A DNA stretch of 26,779 nt from an uncultured Dorea sp. GTDB taxonomy: Bacteria; Bacillota; Clostridia; Lachnospirales; Lachnospiraceae. Each line of letters starts with the position of its first letter. Positions within the stretch are counted from its first letter, which is position 1. The notes beneath the pieces were generated by a model that was given only the letters and a program-made list of their open reading frames with translations, was not told where the DNA came from and ran no database searches. The stretch is taken from positions 1 through 26,779 of the forward strand of contig CAJUAM010000039.1 in the NCBI GenBank assembly GCA_910584615.1, written 5' to 3'. Below, piece by piece: positions 16,218 to 23,658 of the stretch. Made by a program: the position numbers and the translations under genes.

Positions 16218-17504
16218 ATGGAGCGAGGGAGTGTCCTTGGATATGACCTGAATGAAAAATACTGTCAGATCAGTTTTTATAATGAGACAAGGGAAGAACC
16301 GGAAACTCTAAAGATTTCCCCCGATAATTATCAAATTCCCCTTTCACTTGGGAGAATGGATGGGCAATGGGTTTATGGCATGGAGGCGGAGTGCTTAAAA
16401 GCAGTGGATGAAAGTCTTTTTGTGGAAGATCTGTTTGAGAACGCGTTCTATCACAGGAAGGTTGCAGTAGGAAAAAAGATTTATGATGCGGTATGGCTTT
16501 TGGCAAAATTCATCCAACTTACGCTGGAGCAGTTTGAGGAGATAGATTATCTGACATTTTCCACGCCTTTTACGAGCGTGGATATGTCAAAGATGTTAAA
16601 GAGTATAGGAAGGCACATTGGAATTCCGAAGGACAGGATCTATGTACAGGATTATAAGGAAAGCTTCTGCCAGTATATGTTCTATCAGCCGAAGGAACTG
16701 TGGCAGTATGAATCTGCCCTGATCTTCTGTGATGCGCAAAAGATCAAAGCTTATATGCTAAGAAGATTAAATGTGGTGAATAAGCGTGATAAGGAACTGT
16801 TTGTGACAGTGGATGAGGTGGCAAAGGCGCATATAAAAGAGCTGGAGGCGATCCATCTTTTAACTGATGATACGGAAAAAGCTCAAAGCGCGGATGAGCG
16901 TTTTAAGGCTTTTATACAGAGTGTGTTTGAAAAGAAGGTTATTTCATCGGTATATCTGACTGGTGAAGGCTTTGAGAATAACTGGTATCCTAATTCACTT
17001 AAAGTCCTCTGCAATGGGAGAAGGGCATTTGTGGGTAATAATCTGCACAGTAAGGGGGCGTGCTATACGTCTGTGCGTGTATGCAGGGATGACAATGAAG
17101 GACCGATCTATCTGGATGAGACAAAGATGACACAGCAGATCTCCCTTAGGATGCGTGTAAACGGCAAGGAAGGATGGTATCCGATCGTATCGTGGGGAAC
17201 CCGGTGGTACGAGGCGGACGGAGAGTGGGAAGTGCTTCTTGAGGATGACTCAGATATTGAAGTCCATATTGAGTCCCTTGCCGGAGGTGAACTTCAGGTA
17301 GAGAAGATTTCTCTAAAAGGTCTGCCTGAGAGGGCAGATTATTCTATGCGTCTTAAGATAGAGATTATGTTTCTGGAGGAGAGGCTTTGCAGGCTGACAT
17401 TTAAGGATATTGGCTTTGGTGATTTTTTCCCGGCTACCGGTTTTAGTGTGACAAAGGAGATACATTTAGGAGGAATCAATGGGCAGTTTAATTCTATGTC
17501 ATAG
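16218..17504 (+). CDS. Degenerate actin/Hsp70-fold protein, DUF5716-like (428 aa)
   Basis: The first ~290 residues follow the order of the actin/Hsp70 ATPase fold. A phosphate-1-like strand pair is at 7-21 (LGYDLNEKYCQISFY), where Asp10 is kept but the Gly-Thr-Thr is replaced. IYVQDYKESFCQYMFYQP (141-158) sits where Hsp70 relatives have the connecting motif. A phosphate-2-like strand is at 166-180 (SALIFCDAQKIKAYM), lacking the glycines. An adenosine-motif-like segment is at 242-257 (ISSVYLTGEGFENNWY). It is therefore probably a pseudo-ATPase or weak nucleotide binder. Residues about 290-428 are a beta-rich domain. The family matches what I remember as DUF5716. GAGGAGG lies 9 nt before the ATG and 24 nt separate it from the large protein. 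Its 3' end overlaps the next gene by 26 nt, so the three are almost certainly co-translated partners. Confidence 0.7.
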   Translation: MERGSVLGYDLNEKYCQISFYNETREEPETLKISPDNYQIPLSLGRMDGQWVYGMEAECLKAVDESLFVEDLFENAFYHRKVAVGKKIYDAVWLLAKFIQLTLEQFEEIDYLTFSTPFTSVDMSKMLKSIGRHIGIPKDRIYVQDYKESFCQYMFYQPKELWQYESALIFCDAQKIKAYMLRRLNVVNKRDKELFVTVDEVAKAHIKELEAIHLLTDDTEKAQSADERFKAFIQSVFEKKVISSVYLTGEGFENNWYPNSLKVLCNGRRAFVGNNLHSKGACYTSVRVCRDDNEGPIYLDETKMTQQISLRMRVNGKEGWYPIVSWGTRWYEADGEWEVLLEDDSDIEVHIESLAGGELQVEKISLKGLPERADYSMRLKIEIMFLEERLCRLTFKDIGFGDFFPATGFSVTKEIHLGGINGQFNSMS

Positions 17505-18279
17505 TATAAGGGCAAAACAGCCTTATGAGATTGGGCGTATCCATCTGCGTATTTATACAATAGAAGAATTGTGTTATTATGTATGTAATAATCTTTACCT
17601 GATCGATCATACGATCATGAACCGCCAATTGTGTGAGTGGCTGTCTGTTGAGCTGCATCTTAATAAACTTGCGGAAAAGCTTAGAGAGGAGCTTTCGAAG
17701 AATTGTTCGGAGGAACAGTTTGTGATCTCTCTGCTGAGGGGATCTTATATCTATGCGCAGTCAGAGATCAACAAGATCCAGGGACTTCTTGAGAATCTGC
17801 GGCATCAGAAGGAAGTGGAAAAGATAAAGTTCAAAGGGGATACTCTGCTTAAGAGCAGAGAATATTCTGCGGCAGTATTGGTCTATCAGTCTATTGTGAA
17901 TGCTGAGTGGGATGATTCTGTGGGAAAGAAATTTTACGGGCATGTCTATGGATGTATGGGCGCCGCGTATGGCAGGCTGTTTTTGTACGAGGAAGCGCTT
18001 GCCGCTTATAAAGAGGCATATTATCTGTGTGAGGAGCCGGATATGCTGAAGGCTTACCTGTACTGCTGCTATCAGTCATATCCAAGAAAGGATTATACAA
18101 AGATGCTGTCGGGTAATCCGTTGTTTCTCAGTACAGCATCGAAGCTCAGGGAGGAGATAAAGGAAGTGCATGAGGAGATAGATCCTGATGTACCAAAGGA
18201 GAAGCTTGCGCAGTGGAAAAATGAATACCGGAGGCTTGACAGCCGAAAAGGAATAAGGAGAACAGCGCATGGGTTATAG
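17479..18279 (+). CDS. TPR-type helical protein of unknown function (266 aa)
   Basis: The N-terminal part (about 1-110) is helical and unassigned (RIYTIEELCYYVCNNLYLID). A heptad-like helix at about 93-115 (YAQSEINKIQGLLENLRHQK) leads to two tetratricopeptide-like units: about 119-145 (GDTLLKSREYSAAVLVYQSI) and about 157-190 (YGCMGAAYGRLFLYEEALAAY). The tail is highly charged. There is no signal peptide. The start is set by AGGAGG 8 nt before the ATG, inside the end of the preceding gene in another frame (26-nt overlap), which points to translational coupling and fixed stoichiometry. TPR proteins act as scaffolds, so this is a likely adaptor for the actin-fold protein. The job of the trio is unknown. 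Confidence 0.75.
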   Translation: MGSLILCHSIRAKQPYEIGRIHLRIYTIEELCYYVCNNLYLIDHTIMNRQLCEWLSVELHLNKLAEKLREELSKNCSEEQFVISLLRGSYIYAQSEINKIQGLLENLRHQKEVEKIKFKGDTLLKSREYSAAVLVYQSIVNAEWDDSVGKKFYGHVYGCMGAAYGRLFLYEEALAAYKEAYYLCEEPDMLKAYLYCCYQSYPRKDYTKMLSGNPLFLSTASKLREEIKEVHEEIDPDVPKEKLAQWKNEYRRLDSRKGIRRTAHGL

Positions 18280-18341
18280 GTGCCTTTGGGTTTAGCAAAG
18301 AGAACTTCCTTAATAACAATATATAATAAAGGAGAATGATT

Positions 18342-19775
18342 ATGACAACTGACAGATACCAAAGTCCGCTTTCTGAGCGGTATGCAAGCAAGGAGATGCA
18401 GTATATTTTTTCGCCGGATAAAAAATTCTGCACATGGCGCAGATTATGGATCGCCCTTGCAGAAACGGAGAAAGAATTAGGACTCAATATTACAGATGAG
18501 CAGATTGAAGAATTAAAAGCCCATGCGGAAGATATCAACTATGATGTTGCAAAAGAGAGAGAGAAACAAGTTCGCCATGATGTCATGTCCCATGTATATG
18601 CATATGGGCAGCAGTGCCCGAAAGCAAAGGGGATCATTCATCTGGGAGCAACATCTTGCTATGTAGGTGATAATACAGATATGATACTGATGTCGGAGGC
18701 GCTTGGCCTTGTACAAAAGAAGCTGGTCAATGTGATTTTAAAGCTTGCGGAGTTTGCTGATACGTATAAGGAACTACCGACTCTTGCTTTTACTCATTTC
18801 CAACCTGCGCAGCCTACGACTGTGGGAAAAAGGGCAGCTCTTTGGCTTCAGGAGTTTGAGATGGATCTGGAAGATCTTGAATATGTGAAAGGAAGTCTTA
18901 AACTTTTAGGATCGAAAGGGACAACCGGGACTCAGGCAAGTTTTTTAGAGCTGTTTGATGGAGATCAGGAGACGATAGATAAAATTGACCCGATGATTGC
19001 GAAGAAGATGGGATTTGAAGCATGTTATCCGGTGTCTGGACAGACCTATTCCCGCAAAGTGGATACAAGGGTTTTGAATGTGCTTGCCGGAATCGCGGCA
19101 AGTGCTCATAAGATGTCCAATGATATCCGGTTGCTGCAGCATCTTAAAGAGGTGGAGGAGCCTTTTGAAAAATCTCAGATAGGGTCTTCTGCTATGGCTT
19201 ATAAGAGAAATCCTATGCGGAGCGAGAGAATTGCCTCCCTTTCCAGGTATGTGATGATAGATGCGCTGAATCCGGCTATTACATCTGCAACACAGTGGTT
19301 TGAGAGAACCCTTGATGATTCTGCGAATAAGAGACTGAGCGTGCCGGAGGGATTTCTGGCAATTGACGGTATTCTTGATCTCTGTCTGAATGTGGTGGAC
19401 GGTCTGGTGGTATATCCGAAGGTGATCGAGAAACGTCTGATGAGTGAGCTGCCATTTATGGCAACTGAGAATATTATGATGGATGCAGTAAAAGCAGGGG
19501 GGGACAGACAGGAGCTTCATGAGAAGATCCGTGAGCTTTCCATGGAAGCAGGGCGCAATGTAAAAGAGAAAGGACTGGATAACAACCTTCTTGAGCTGAT
19601 AGCGGCTGATCCGGCATTTGGACTGAGTCTTGAAGAGCTTAAAAAGACGATGGATCCGTCAAAATATGTAGGACGGGCTGCTATTCAGGTAGAGACATAT
19701 CTTGAAAAGGTAATCCGCCCGCTCCTTGATAAGAACAGAGATGTTTTAGGCGTAAAGGCGGAGATCAATGTATAA
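18342..19775 (+). CDS. purB: Adenylosuccinate lyase
   Basis: Splits fumarate from adenylosuccinate and from SAICAR in purine synthesis; cytosolic homotetramer. It is an all-helical fumarase/aspartase superfamily member: HLGATSCYVGDNTD (substrate binding), THFQPAQPTTVGKR (catalytic His region) and the flexible signature loop GSSAMAYKRNPMRSE with the Ser282-Ser283 pair. All are present. At 477 aa it is slightly longer than the ~430-aa Bacillus type and like other clostridial forms. The ATG at 18342 is 7 nt from GGAG; an ATG at 18336 is only 1 nt from it and is rejected. It follows the unknown operon by 62 nt without a terminator, so read-through is possible. A strong terminator follows at 19866. 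Confidence 0.96.
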   Translation: MTTDRYQSPLSERYASKEMQYIFSPDKKFCTWRRLWIALAETEKELGLNITDEQIEELKAHAEDINYDVAKEREKQVRHDVMSHVYAYGQQCPKAKGIIHLGATSCYVGDNTDMILMSEALGLVQKKLVNVILKLAEFADTYKELPTLAFTHFQPAQPTTVGKRAALWLQEFEMDLEDLEYVKGSLKLLGSKGTTGTQASFLELFDGDQETIDKIDPMIAKKMGFEACYPVSGQTYSRKVDTRVLNVLAGIAASAHKMSNDIRLLQHLKEVEEPFEKSQIGSSAMAYKRNPMRSERIASLSRYVMIDALNPAITSATQWFERTLDDSANKRLSVPEGFLAIDGILDLCLNVVDGLVVYPKVIEKRLMSELPFMATENIMMDAVKAGGDRQELHEKIRELSMEAGRNVKEKGLDNNLLELIAADPAFGLSLEELKKTMDPSKYVGRAAIQVETYLEKVIRPLLDKNRDVLGVKAEINV

Positions 19776-19865
19776 AGGTGTTTAGAAATAATACAACAAC
19801 AAACATTGATAAAAAAATAGCAAAATGCCGAAATTTTTAAAATTCAAAAAATGTAAAAATATGTA

Positions 19866-19903
19866 AAACAGTGGAAAAATGCTATAATTTCCGCTGTTTT
19901 TTT
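19866..19903 (+). terminator. Intrinsic terminator after purB
   Basis: AAACAGTGGAAA pairs fully with TTTCCGCTGTTT (one T-G wobble) around a 10-nt loop, then T4. It ends the purB transcript about 90 nt after the stop. Confidence 0.85.
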
Positions 19904-19915
19904 AACGTTAAAGAT

Positions 19916-19946
19916 TTGACATGATTTGCGGCTGGTTAGCAATAAT
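19916..19946 (+). promoter_or_regulatory. Candidate promoter of the symporter gene
   Basis: TTGACA (19916-19921) with AATAAT (19941-19946) at a long 19-nt spacing. A second -10-like TATAAT lies at 20022-20027 without a clear -35. The 295-nt gap between purB and the symporter otherwise holds only the purB terminator and AT-rich leader; no riboswitch was recognised in it. Confidence 0.35.
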
Positions 19947-20070
19947 GACGAAAATTCTTCACCAAAAAATAAAAAAGTTGAAAATAATACATTAAAATGT
20001 TAAGGTTATATCTATAAGCAATATAATGTTATCAAAAATGCCTATAAGGAAAAAAGGGGGAATTATAGCT

Positions 20071-21426
20071 ATGAAAGCATTGAATGACATTGTTTTATTG
20101 ATTCAGCATTACTTGGCAGATTACATACTGATCGTTGCTCTTCTCGGAGGCGGCATCTGGTTTTCTGTTAAACTTGGATTTATCCAGATCAGAGGCTTTG
20201 GAGAGGGTATGAGAAGAACCTTCGGCGGACTGTTCTCTAAAAAAGGAGAGGCAGGAGCAGACGGGATGTCATCTTTCCAGGCACTTGCTACAGCTATAGC
20301 AGCACAGGTAGGTACCGGTAATATCGCCGGAGCAGCGACAGCGATCGCTATTGGAGGTCCCGGTGCCATCTTTTGGATGTGGATCGCGGCATTTTTAGGA
20401 ATGGCTACTATCTTCGGCGAGGCAGTTATGGCTCAGAAGTATAAGCAGATGGGCGCAGACGGAGAGATCACCGGAGGACCGGTATATTATATCCGCGCGG
20501 CGTTCACAGGAACTTTTGGAAAGATCCTGGCAGGACTTTTTGCCGTCCTTTTGATCTTTGCATTAGGATTTATGGGAAATGCGGTTCAGGCGAACTCTAT
20601 CGCAGCAGCATTTAATACTGCATTTGGTGTTCCGCAGATCGCTATGGGTATTATCTTAGCAGTTCTGGCATTGTTCGTGTTCATGGGCGGTATGCAGCGT
20701 ATTGCTAAAGTTACAGAGACTATCGTTCCGATCATGGCAGCGTTGTACATCGTTGGCGCGCTTATTGTTATCTTCTATAATTTTAAGCAGATACCGTATG
20801 CATTCTATTCTATTGTAGTCGGCGCGTTTGCTCCTTCTTCAATCGTCGGCGGAGCTGCTGGCGCAACTATTAAGCTCGCTCTGACAAAGGGTGTTGCAAG
20901 AGGTCTGTTCTCTAACGAAGCTGGTATGGGTTCTACTCCTCACGCACATGCGGTTGCAAAGGTTGACCATCCGGTAGAGCAGGGCTTTGTTGCTATGATT
21001 GGTGTATTTATTGATACATTTGTGATCCTGAACCTGACTGCACTTGTTATCATCACAACCGGATCCATTCCAAGCGGCAAGACTGGTGCGGAACTCAGCC
21101 AGTATGCGTTCTCTACACTTTACGGCAAGGGCGGCGACATATTTATTGCAATCTGTATGTTCTTCTTTGCGTTTAGTACGATCCTTGGCTGGTATTTCTT
21201 CGGCCAGGCGAATGTAAAGTATTTGTTTGGCGCAAAGGCGGTTAAAGTTTATTCTATACTTGTTGCTGCATGTGTACTGCTTGGCTCGCTGGCACAGGTT
21301 GACCTTGTATGGAACATGGCAGATTGTTTCAATTCCATGATGGTTATTCCGAATATCATTGCGTTGTTTGCTCTCAGCGGTACAATTAAGAAAGTACATG
21401 ACGAATATTATAAAAATAAAAAGTAG
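20071..21426 (+). CDS. Sodium:alanine/glycine symporter (AGCS family)
   Basis: An inner-membrane transporter that couples Na+ entry to uptake of small neutral amino acids (alanine, glycine). About ten hydrophobic segments are visible, starting with YILIVALLGGGIWFSVKLGF. AGCS hallmarks include ALATAIAAQVGTGNIAGAAT, AIAIGGPGAIFWMWIAAFLG and KGVARGLFSNEAGMGSTPHA. At 451 aa it is full length. The ATG at 20071 has AAAAGGGGG 10 nt upstream; the longer frame from 20026 has no RBS. It lies directly upstream of the glycine riboswitch and the glycine reductase genes, which makes glycine the likely main substrate in vivo (inference from context). It has its own transcript, because the riboswitch-controlled promoter sits after it. 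Confidence 0.9.
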   Translation: MKALNDIVLLIQHYLADYILIVALLGGGIWFSVKLGFIQIRGFGEGMRRTFGGLFSKKGEAGADGMSSFQALATAIAAQVGTGNIAGAATAIAIGGPGAIFWMWIAAFLGMATIFGEAVMAQKYKQMGADGEITGGPVYYIRAAFTGTFGKILAGLFAVLLIFALGFMGNAVQANSIAAAFNTAFGVPQIAMGIILAVLALFVFMGGMQRIAKVTETIVPIMAALYIVGALIVIFYNFKQIPYAFYSIVVGAFAPSSIVGGAAGATIKLALTKGVARGLFSNEAGMGSTPHAHAVAKVDHPVEQGFVAMIGVFIDTFVILNLTALVIITTGSIPSGKTGAELSQYAFSTLYGKGGDIFIAICMFFFAFSTILGWYFFGQANVKYLFGAKAVKVYSILVAACVLLGSLAQVDLVWNMADCFNSMMVIPNIIALFALSGTIKKVHDEYYKNKK

Positions 21427-21508
21427 TTAAGCGCAAAGTAAATATACATAAAATTAAATACATATTTTTGTGCAGAACAACCAAAAAGTAATATAATAAA
21501 ATAAGTAG

Positions 21509-21537
21509 TTGAAAAACAATTAACGATAGGTTATTAT
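21509..21537 (+). promoter_or_regulatory. Promoter of the riboswitch-grd transcript
   Basis: TTGAAA (21509-21514), 17-nt spacer, TATTAT (21532-21537), placing the start near 21544, about 50 nt before the aptamer. A second -10-like TATAAT (21492-21497) has only a poor -35. Confidence 0.6.
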
Positions 21538-21594
21538 AGAAACAGGCAATGGAAATAATCGGAATTGTCTATGAATATAACAAATAGTGGGTTG

Positions 21595-21734
21595 ATGTTT
21601 TCTGAGAGAGATCTGACGGATTGTCAGGCGCCGAAGAGGCAAGCTTGTATGTGTTGGTGGCACATTGAGAAGTGAAACTTTCAGGCAAAAGGACCGGGAA
21701 ACGTACCACATTCTGAATCTTGTGCTGTGTGGTA
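21595..21734 (+). ncRNA. Glycine riboswitch, single aptamer with a 3' ghost stem
   Basis: Conserved aptamer blocks occur in order: GAGAGAtCTGAC (21604-21615), CAGGCGCCGAAGAGGCAAG (21625-21643) and GAAACTTTCAGGCAAAAGGAC (21674-21694). P1 closes by ATGTTTTC (21595-21602) with GGAAACGT (21697-21704). No second full aptamer follows. Instead TACCACA (21704-21710) pairs with TGTGGTA (21728-21734), like the ghost aptamer described for singlet glycine riboswitches. A CAGGGCAAAAGACAGG echo at 21756-21771 may be a relic of a second aptamer. A terminator at 21773-21815 is the likely expression platform. Known glycine riboswitches mostly turn genes on, which suits a glycine-degrading operon; the direction is not proven here. 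Confidence 0.85.
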
Positions 21735-21772
21735 AGCGTTTAAAAGACCAATTATCAGGGCAAAAGACAGGA

Positions 21773-21815
21773 AGGGCGGTTTAGGGCACAGAAGTGTTTT
21801 GAAGCGTCCTTTTTT
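21773..21815 (+). terminator. Terminator of the glycine riboswitch expression platform
   Basis: AGGGCG (21773-21778) pairs with CGTCCT (21805-21810). After one G-G mismatch, TTTAGGGCAC (21780-21789) pairs with GTGTTTTGAA (21794-21803) using G-U wobbles. The loop is AGAA and a T6 tract ends the stem. It lies 40 nt before grdX, so it must be overcome for grd expression. Confidence 0.8.
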
Positions 21816-21856
21816 ACATTATGTAATCTGATGTCGGGAAAGGAGAAGCACATAAT

Positions 21857-22246
21857 ATGAATAGGGGAAAGTATATTATTGTGACGAATAATCCGATGGT
21901 AATGGAGAAACACGGGAGCACGCGCAACGTTATATATAAAAACCTTTCTTATGAAGGTGTTTTAAGAGAAGTAAGAGACAGAATCCACGAAGGGCATTCG
22001 ATGCTGACACATCCTTTGTCAGGAAGTGTTAAGCCAAATGAGACACCATATAAATCAATCATGTTATCAGAAGAAAGGAGGGGGATAGACGAGAGGTCAG
22101 TGATGCTGATCGAGAATGCCATACATGCCTGCGGAAAGTTTGAGTTTAAGTCAGACCGTTATAAGCCCGAGGTATATAAGGATTTTCAGCTTATCGACTG
22201 TACCCTGATAGAAAGCGGGATGGCATCAGCGGATGCGCTGTACTAG
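21857..22246 (+). CDS. grdX: GrdX family protein (129 aa)
   Basis: A small soluble protein that accompanies glycine reductase operons; its role is not established. Recognised by family resemblance and context: YIIVTNNPMV near the N-terminus, followed by SYEGVLREVRDRIHEGHSML, HPLSGSVKPNETPYKSI and the C-terminal LIDCTLIESGMASA. There is no signal peptide or membrane segment. AAAGGAG lies 11 nt before the ATG. It is the first gene after the glycine riboswitch and its terminator, and 114 nt upstream of grdE with no terminator between, so it is the promoter-proximal gene of the operon. A regulatory or maturation role has been suggested by position only. Confidence 0.85.
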   Translation: MNRGKYIIVTNNPMVMEKHGSTRNVIYKNLSYEGVLREVRDRIHEGHSMLTHPLSGSVKPNETPYKSIMLSEERRGIDERSVMLIENAIHACGKFEFKSDRYKPEVYKDFQLIDCTLIESGMASADALY

Positions 22247-22360
22247 GCCTTCGGTCAGCAAACCGGCATGTCTGGTGCAGAGGGAAGTCATGAGAGAGGT
22301 TATAAAACAATTGCAGTTTTTAACAATAATATCTAAAAAATTAAAGGAGGGAAACTAAAA

Positions 22361-23641
22361 GTGAGATTAGAATTGGGACACATTTACATCAAGGATATCC
22401 AGTTCGCAGCAGAGTCTAAGATTGAAGACGGTATCCTTTATGTATCAGAGGAGGCTGCTAAGGCGGTTGCTCTTGAGGATGAGAAGATCAAGAGCGTATC
22501 ATTTGACATTGCAAAACCGGGAGAGTCTGTAAGAATCACTCCGGTTAAGGATGTTATCGAGCCGCGTGTGAAGGTGGAAGGAAGAGGAGGAATCTTCCCG
22601 GGAGTTATCGCAAAAGTAGATACCGTAGGAGACGGCAAGACTTACGCTCTTAAGGGTATGGCTGTAGTTACGGCAGGAAAGATCGTTGGTTTCCAGGAAG
22701 GTATCATCGATATGACAGGCCCGGGAGCTGATTACACTCCATTTTCAAAGACGCTCAACCTGGTTATGGTATGTGAGCCGGTTGACGATATTAAGCCGCA
22801 TGATTATGAGGCAGCAGTAAGGTTCGCAGGATTCAGAGTAGCGACATACATTGGGGAATTGGCTCGCAACCTGACTCCGGACGAGACAAAGGTTTATGAG
22901 ACATGCACCATCAAAGAAGGGCTGGAGAAATATCCGAACCTTCCTAGAGTTGCTTATGTGCAGATGCTTCAGAGCCAGGGACTTCTTCACGATACATATG
23001 TATACGGCGTAGACGCTAAGAAAATTGTTCCGACAATCATGAGCCCGACAGAGGTTATGGATGGGGCGATCGTATCCGGTAACTGCGTATCCGCATGCGA
23101 TAAGAATCCTACCTATGTACATCTTAACAATCCGGTTGTTGAGGATATGTTCGAGCAGCATGGAAAGACAATCAACTTTGTCGGTCATATCATTACCAAT
23201 GAGAACGTATATCTGGCAGATAAGCAGCGTTCTTCTGACTGGACAGCAAAACTCTGCAAGATGTTAGATCTTGACGGAGCTATCGTATCCCAGGAAGGAT
23301 TTGGTAACCCGGATACAGACCTGATCATGAACTGCAAGAAGATTGAGGCAGAGGGCGTTAAGACAGTTATCATCACAGATGAGTATGCAGGACGTGACGG
23401 AAAGTCACAGTCACTGGCAGATGCAGATCCGTCCGCAGATGCAGTAGTAACCGGCGGTAATGCAAATCAGGTTGTTATCCTGCCGAAACTTGATAAAGTA
23501 ATTGGAACCCTGGATTATGTTACTAAGATTGCAGGCGCAAGCGAGGAGACACTCCGCGAGGACGGTTCTCTTGAAGTAGAGCTTCAGGTGCTTACCGGCG
23601 CAACCAATGAGACTGGTTTCAATAAGCTGAGTGCAAGATAG
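22361..23641 (+). CDS. grdE: Glycine reductase component B precursor (alpha and beta subunits)
   Basis: Proprotein of component B, which binds glycine as a Schiff base on a pyruvoyl group and passes it to the selenoenzyme parts. The precursor is cleaved before an internal cysteine to make the two subunits; here the site is Asn241-Cys242 in VSGNCVSACDKNPTYVHLNN, as expected for the family. At 426 aa it is full length, and the N-terminus (MRLELGHIYIKDIQFA) is typical. Translation starts at GTG 22361 with AAAGGAGG 10 nt before it. The coding text uses codons with strong G/C third positions, unlike the AT-rich left-edge genes, fitting high expression. Seventeen nucleotides separate it from grdB. 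Confidence 0.95.
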   Translation: MRLELGHIYIKDIQFAAESKIEDGILYVSEEAAKAVALEDEKIKSVSFDIAKPGESVRITPVKDVIEPRVKVEGRGGIFPGVIAKVDTVGDGKTYALKGMAVVTAGKIVGFQEGIIDMTGPGADYTPFSKTLNLVMVCEPVDDIKPHDYEAAVRFAGFRVATYIGELARNLTPDETKVYETCTIKEGLEKYPNLPRVAYVQMLQSQGLLHDTYVYGVDAKKIVPTIMSPTEVMDGAIVSGNCVSACDKNPTYVHLNNPVVEDMFEQHGKTINFVGHIITNENVYLADKQRSSDWTAKLCKMLDLDGAIVSQEGFGNPDTDLIMNCKKIEAEGVKTVIITDEYAGRDGKSQSLADADPSADAVVTGGNANQVVILPKLDKVIGTLDYVTKIAGASEETLREDGSLEVELQVLTGATNETGFNKLSAR

Positions 23642-23658
23642 GAAGGGAGGATAATACA

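Noticed and set aside
21431..21473. Terminator after the symporter (GCGCAAA with TTTGTGC)
   Set aside because: A long AT loop and no T-run follow the stem; too weak to call.
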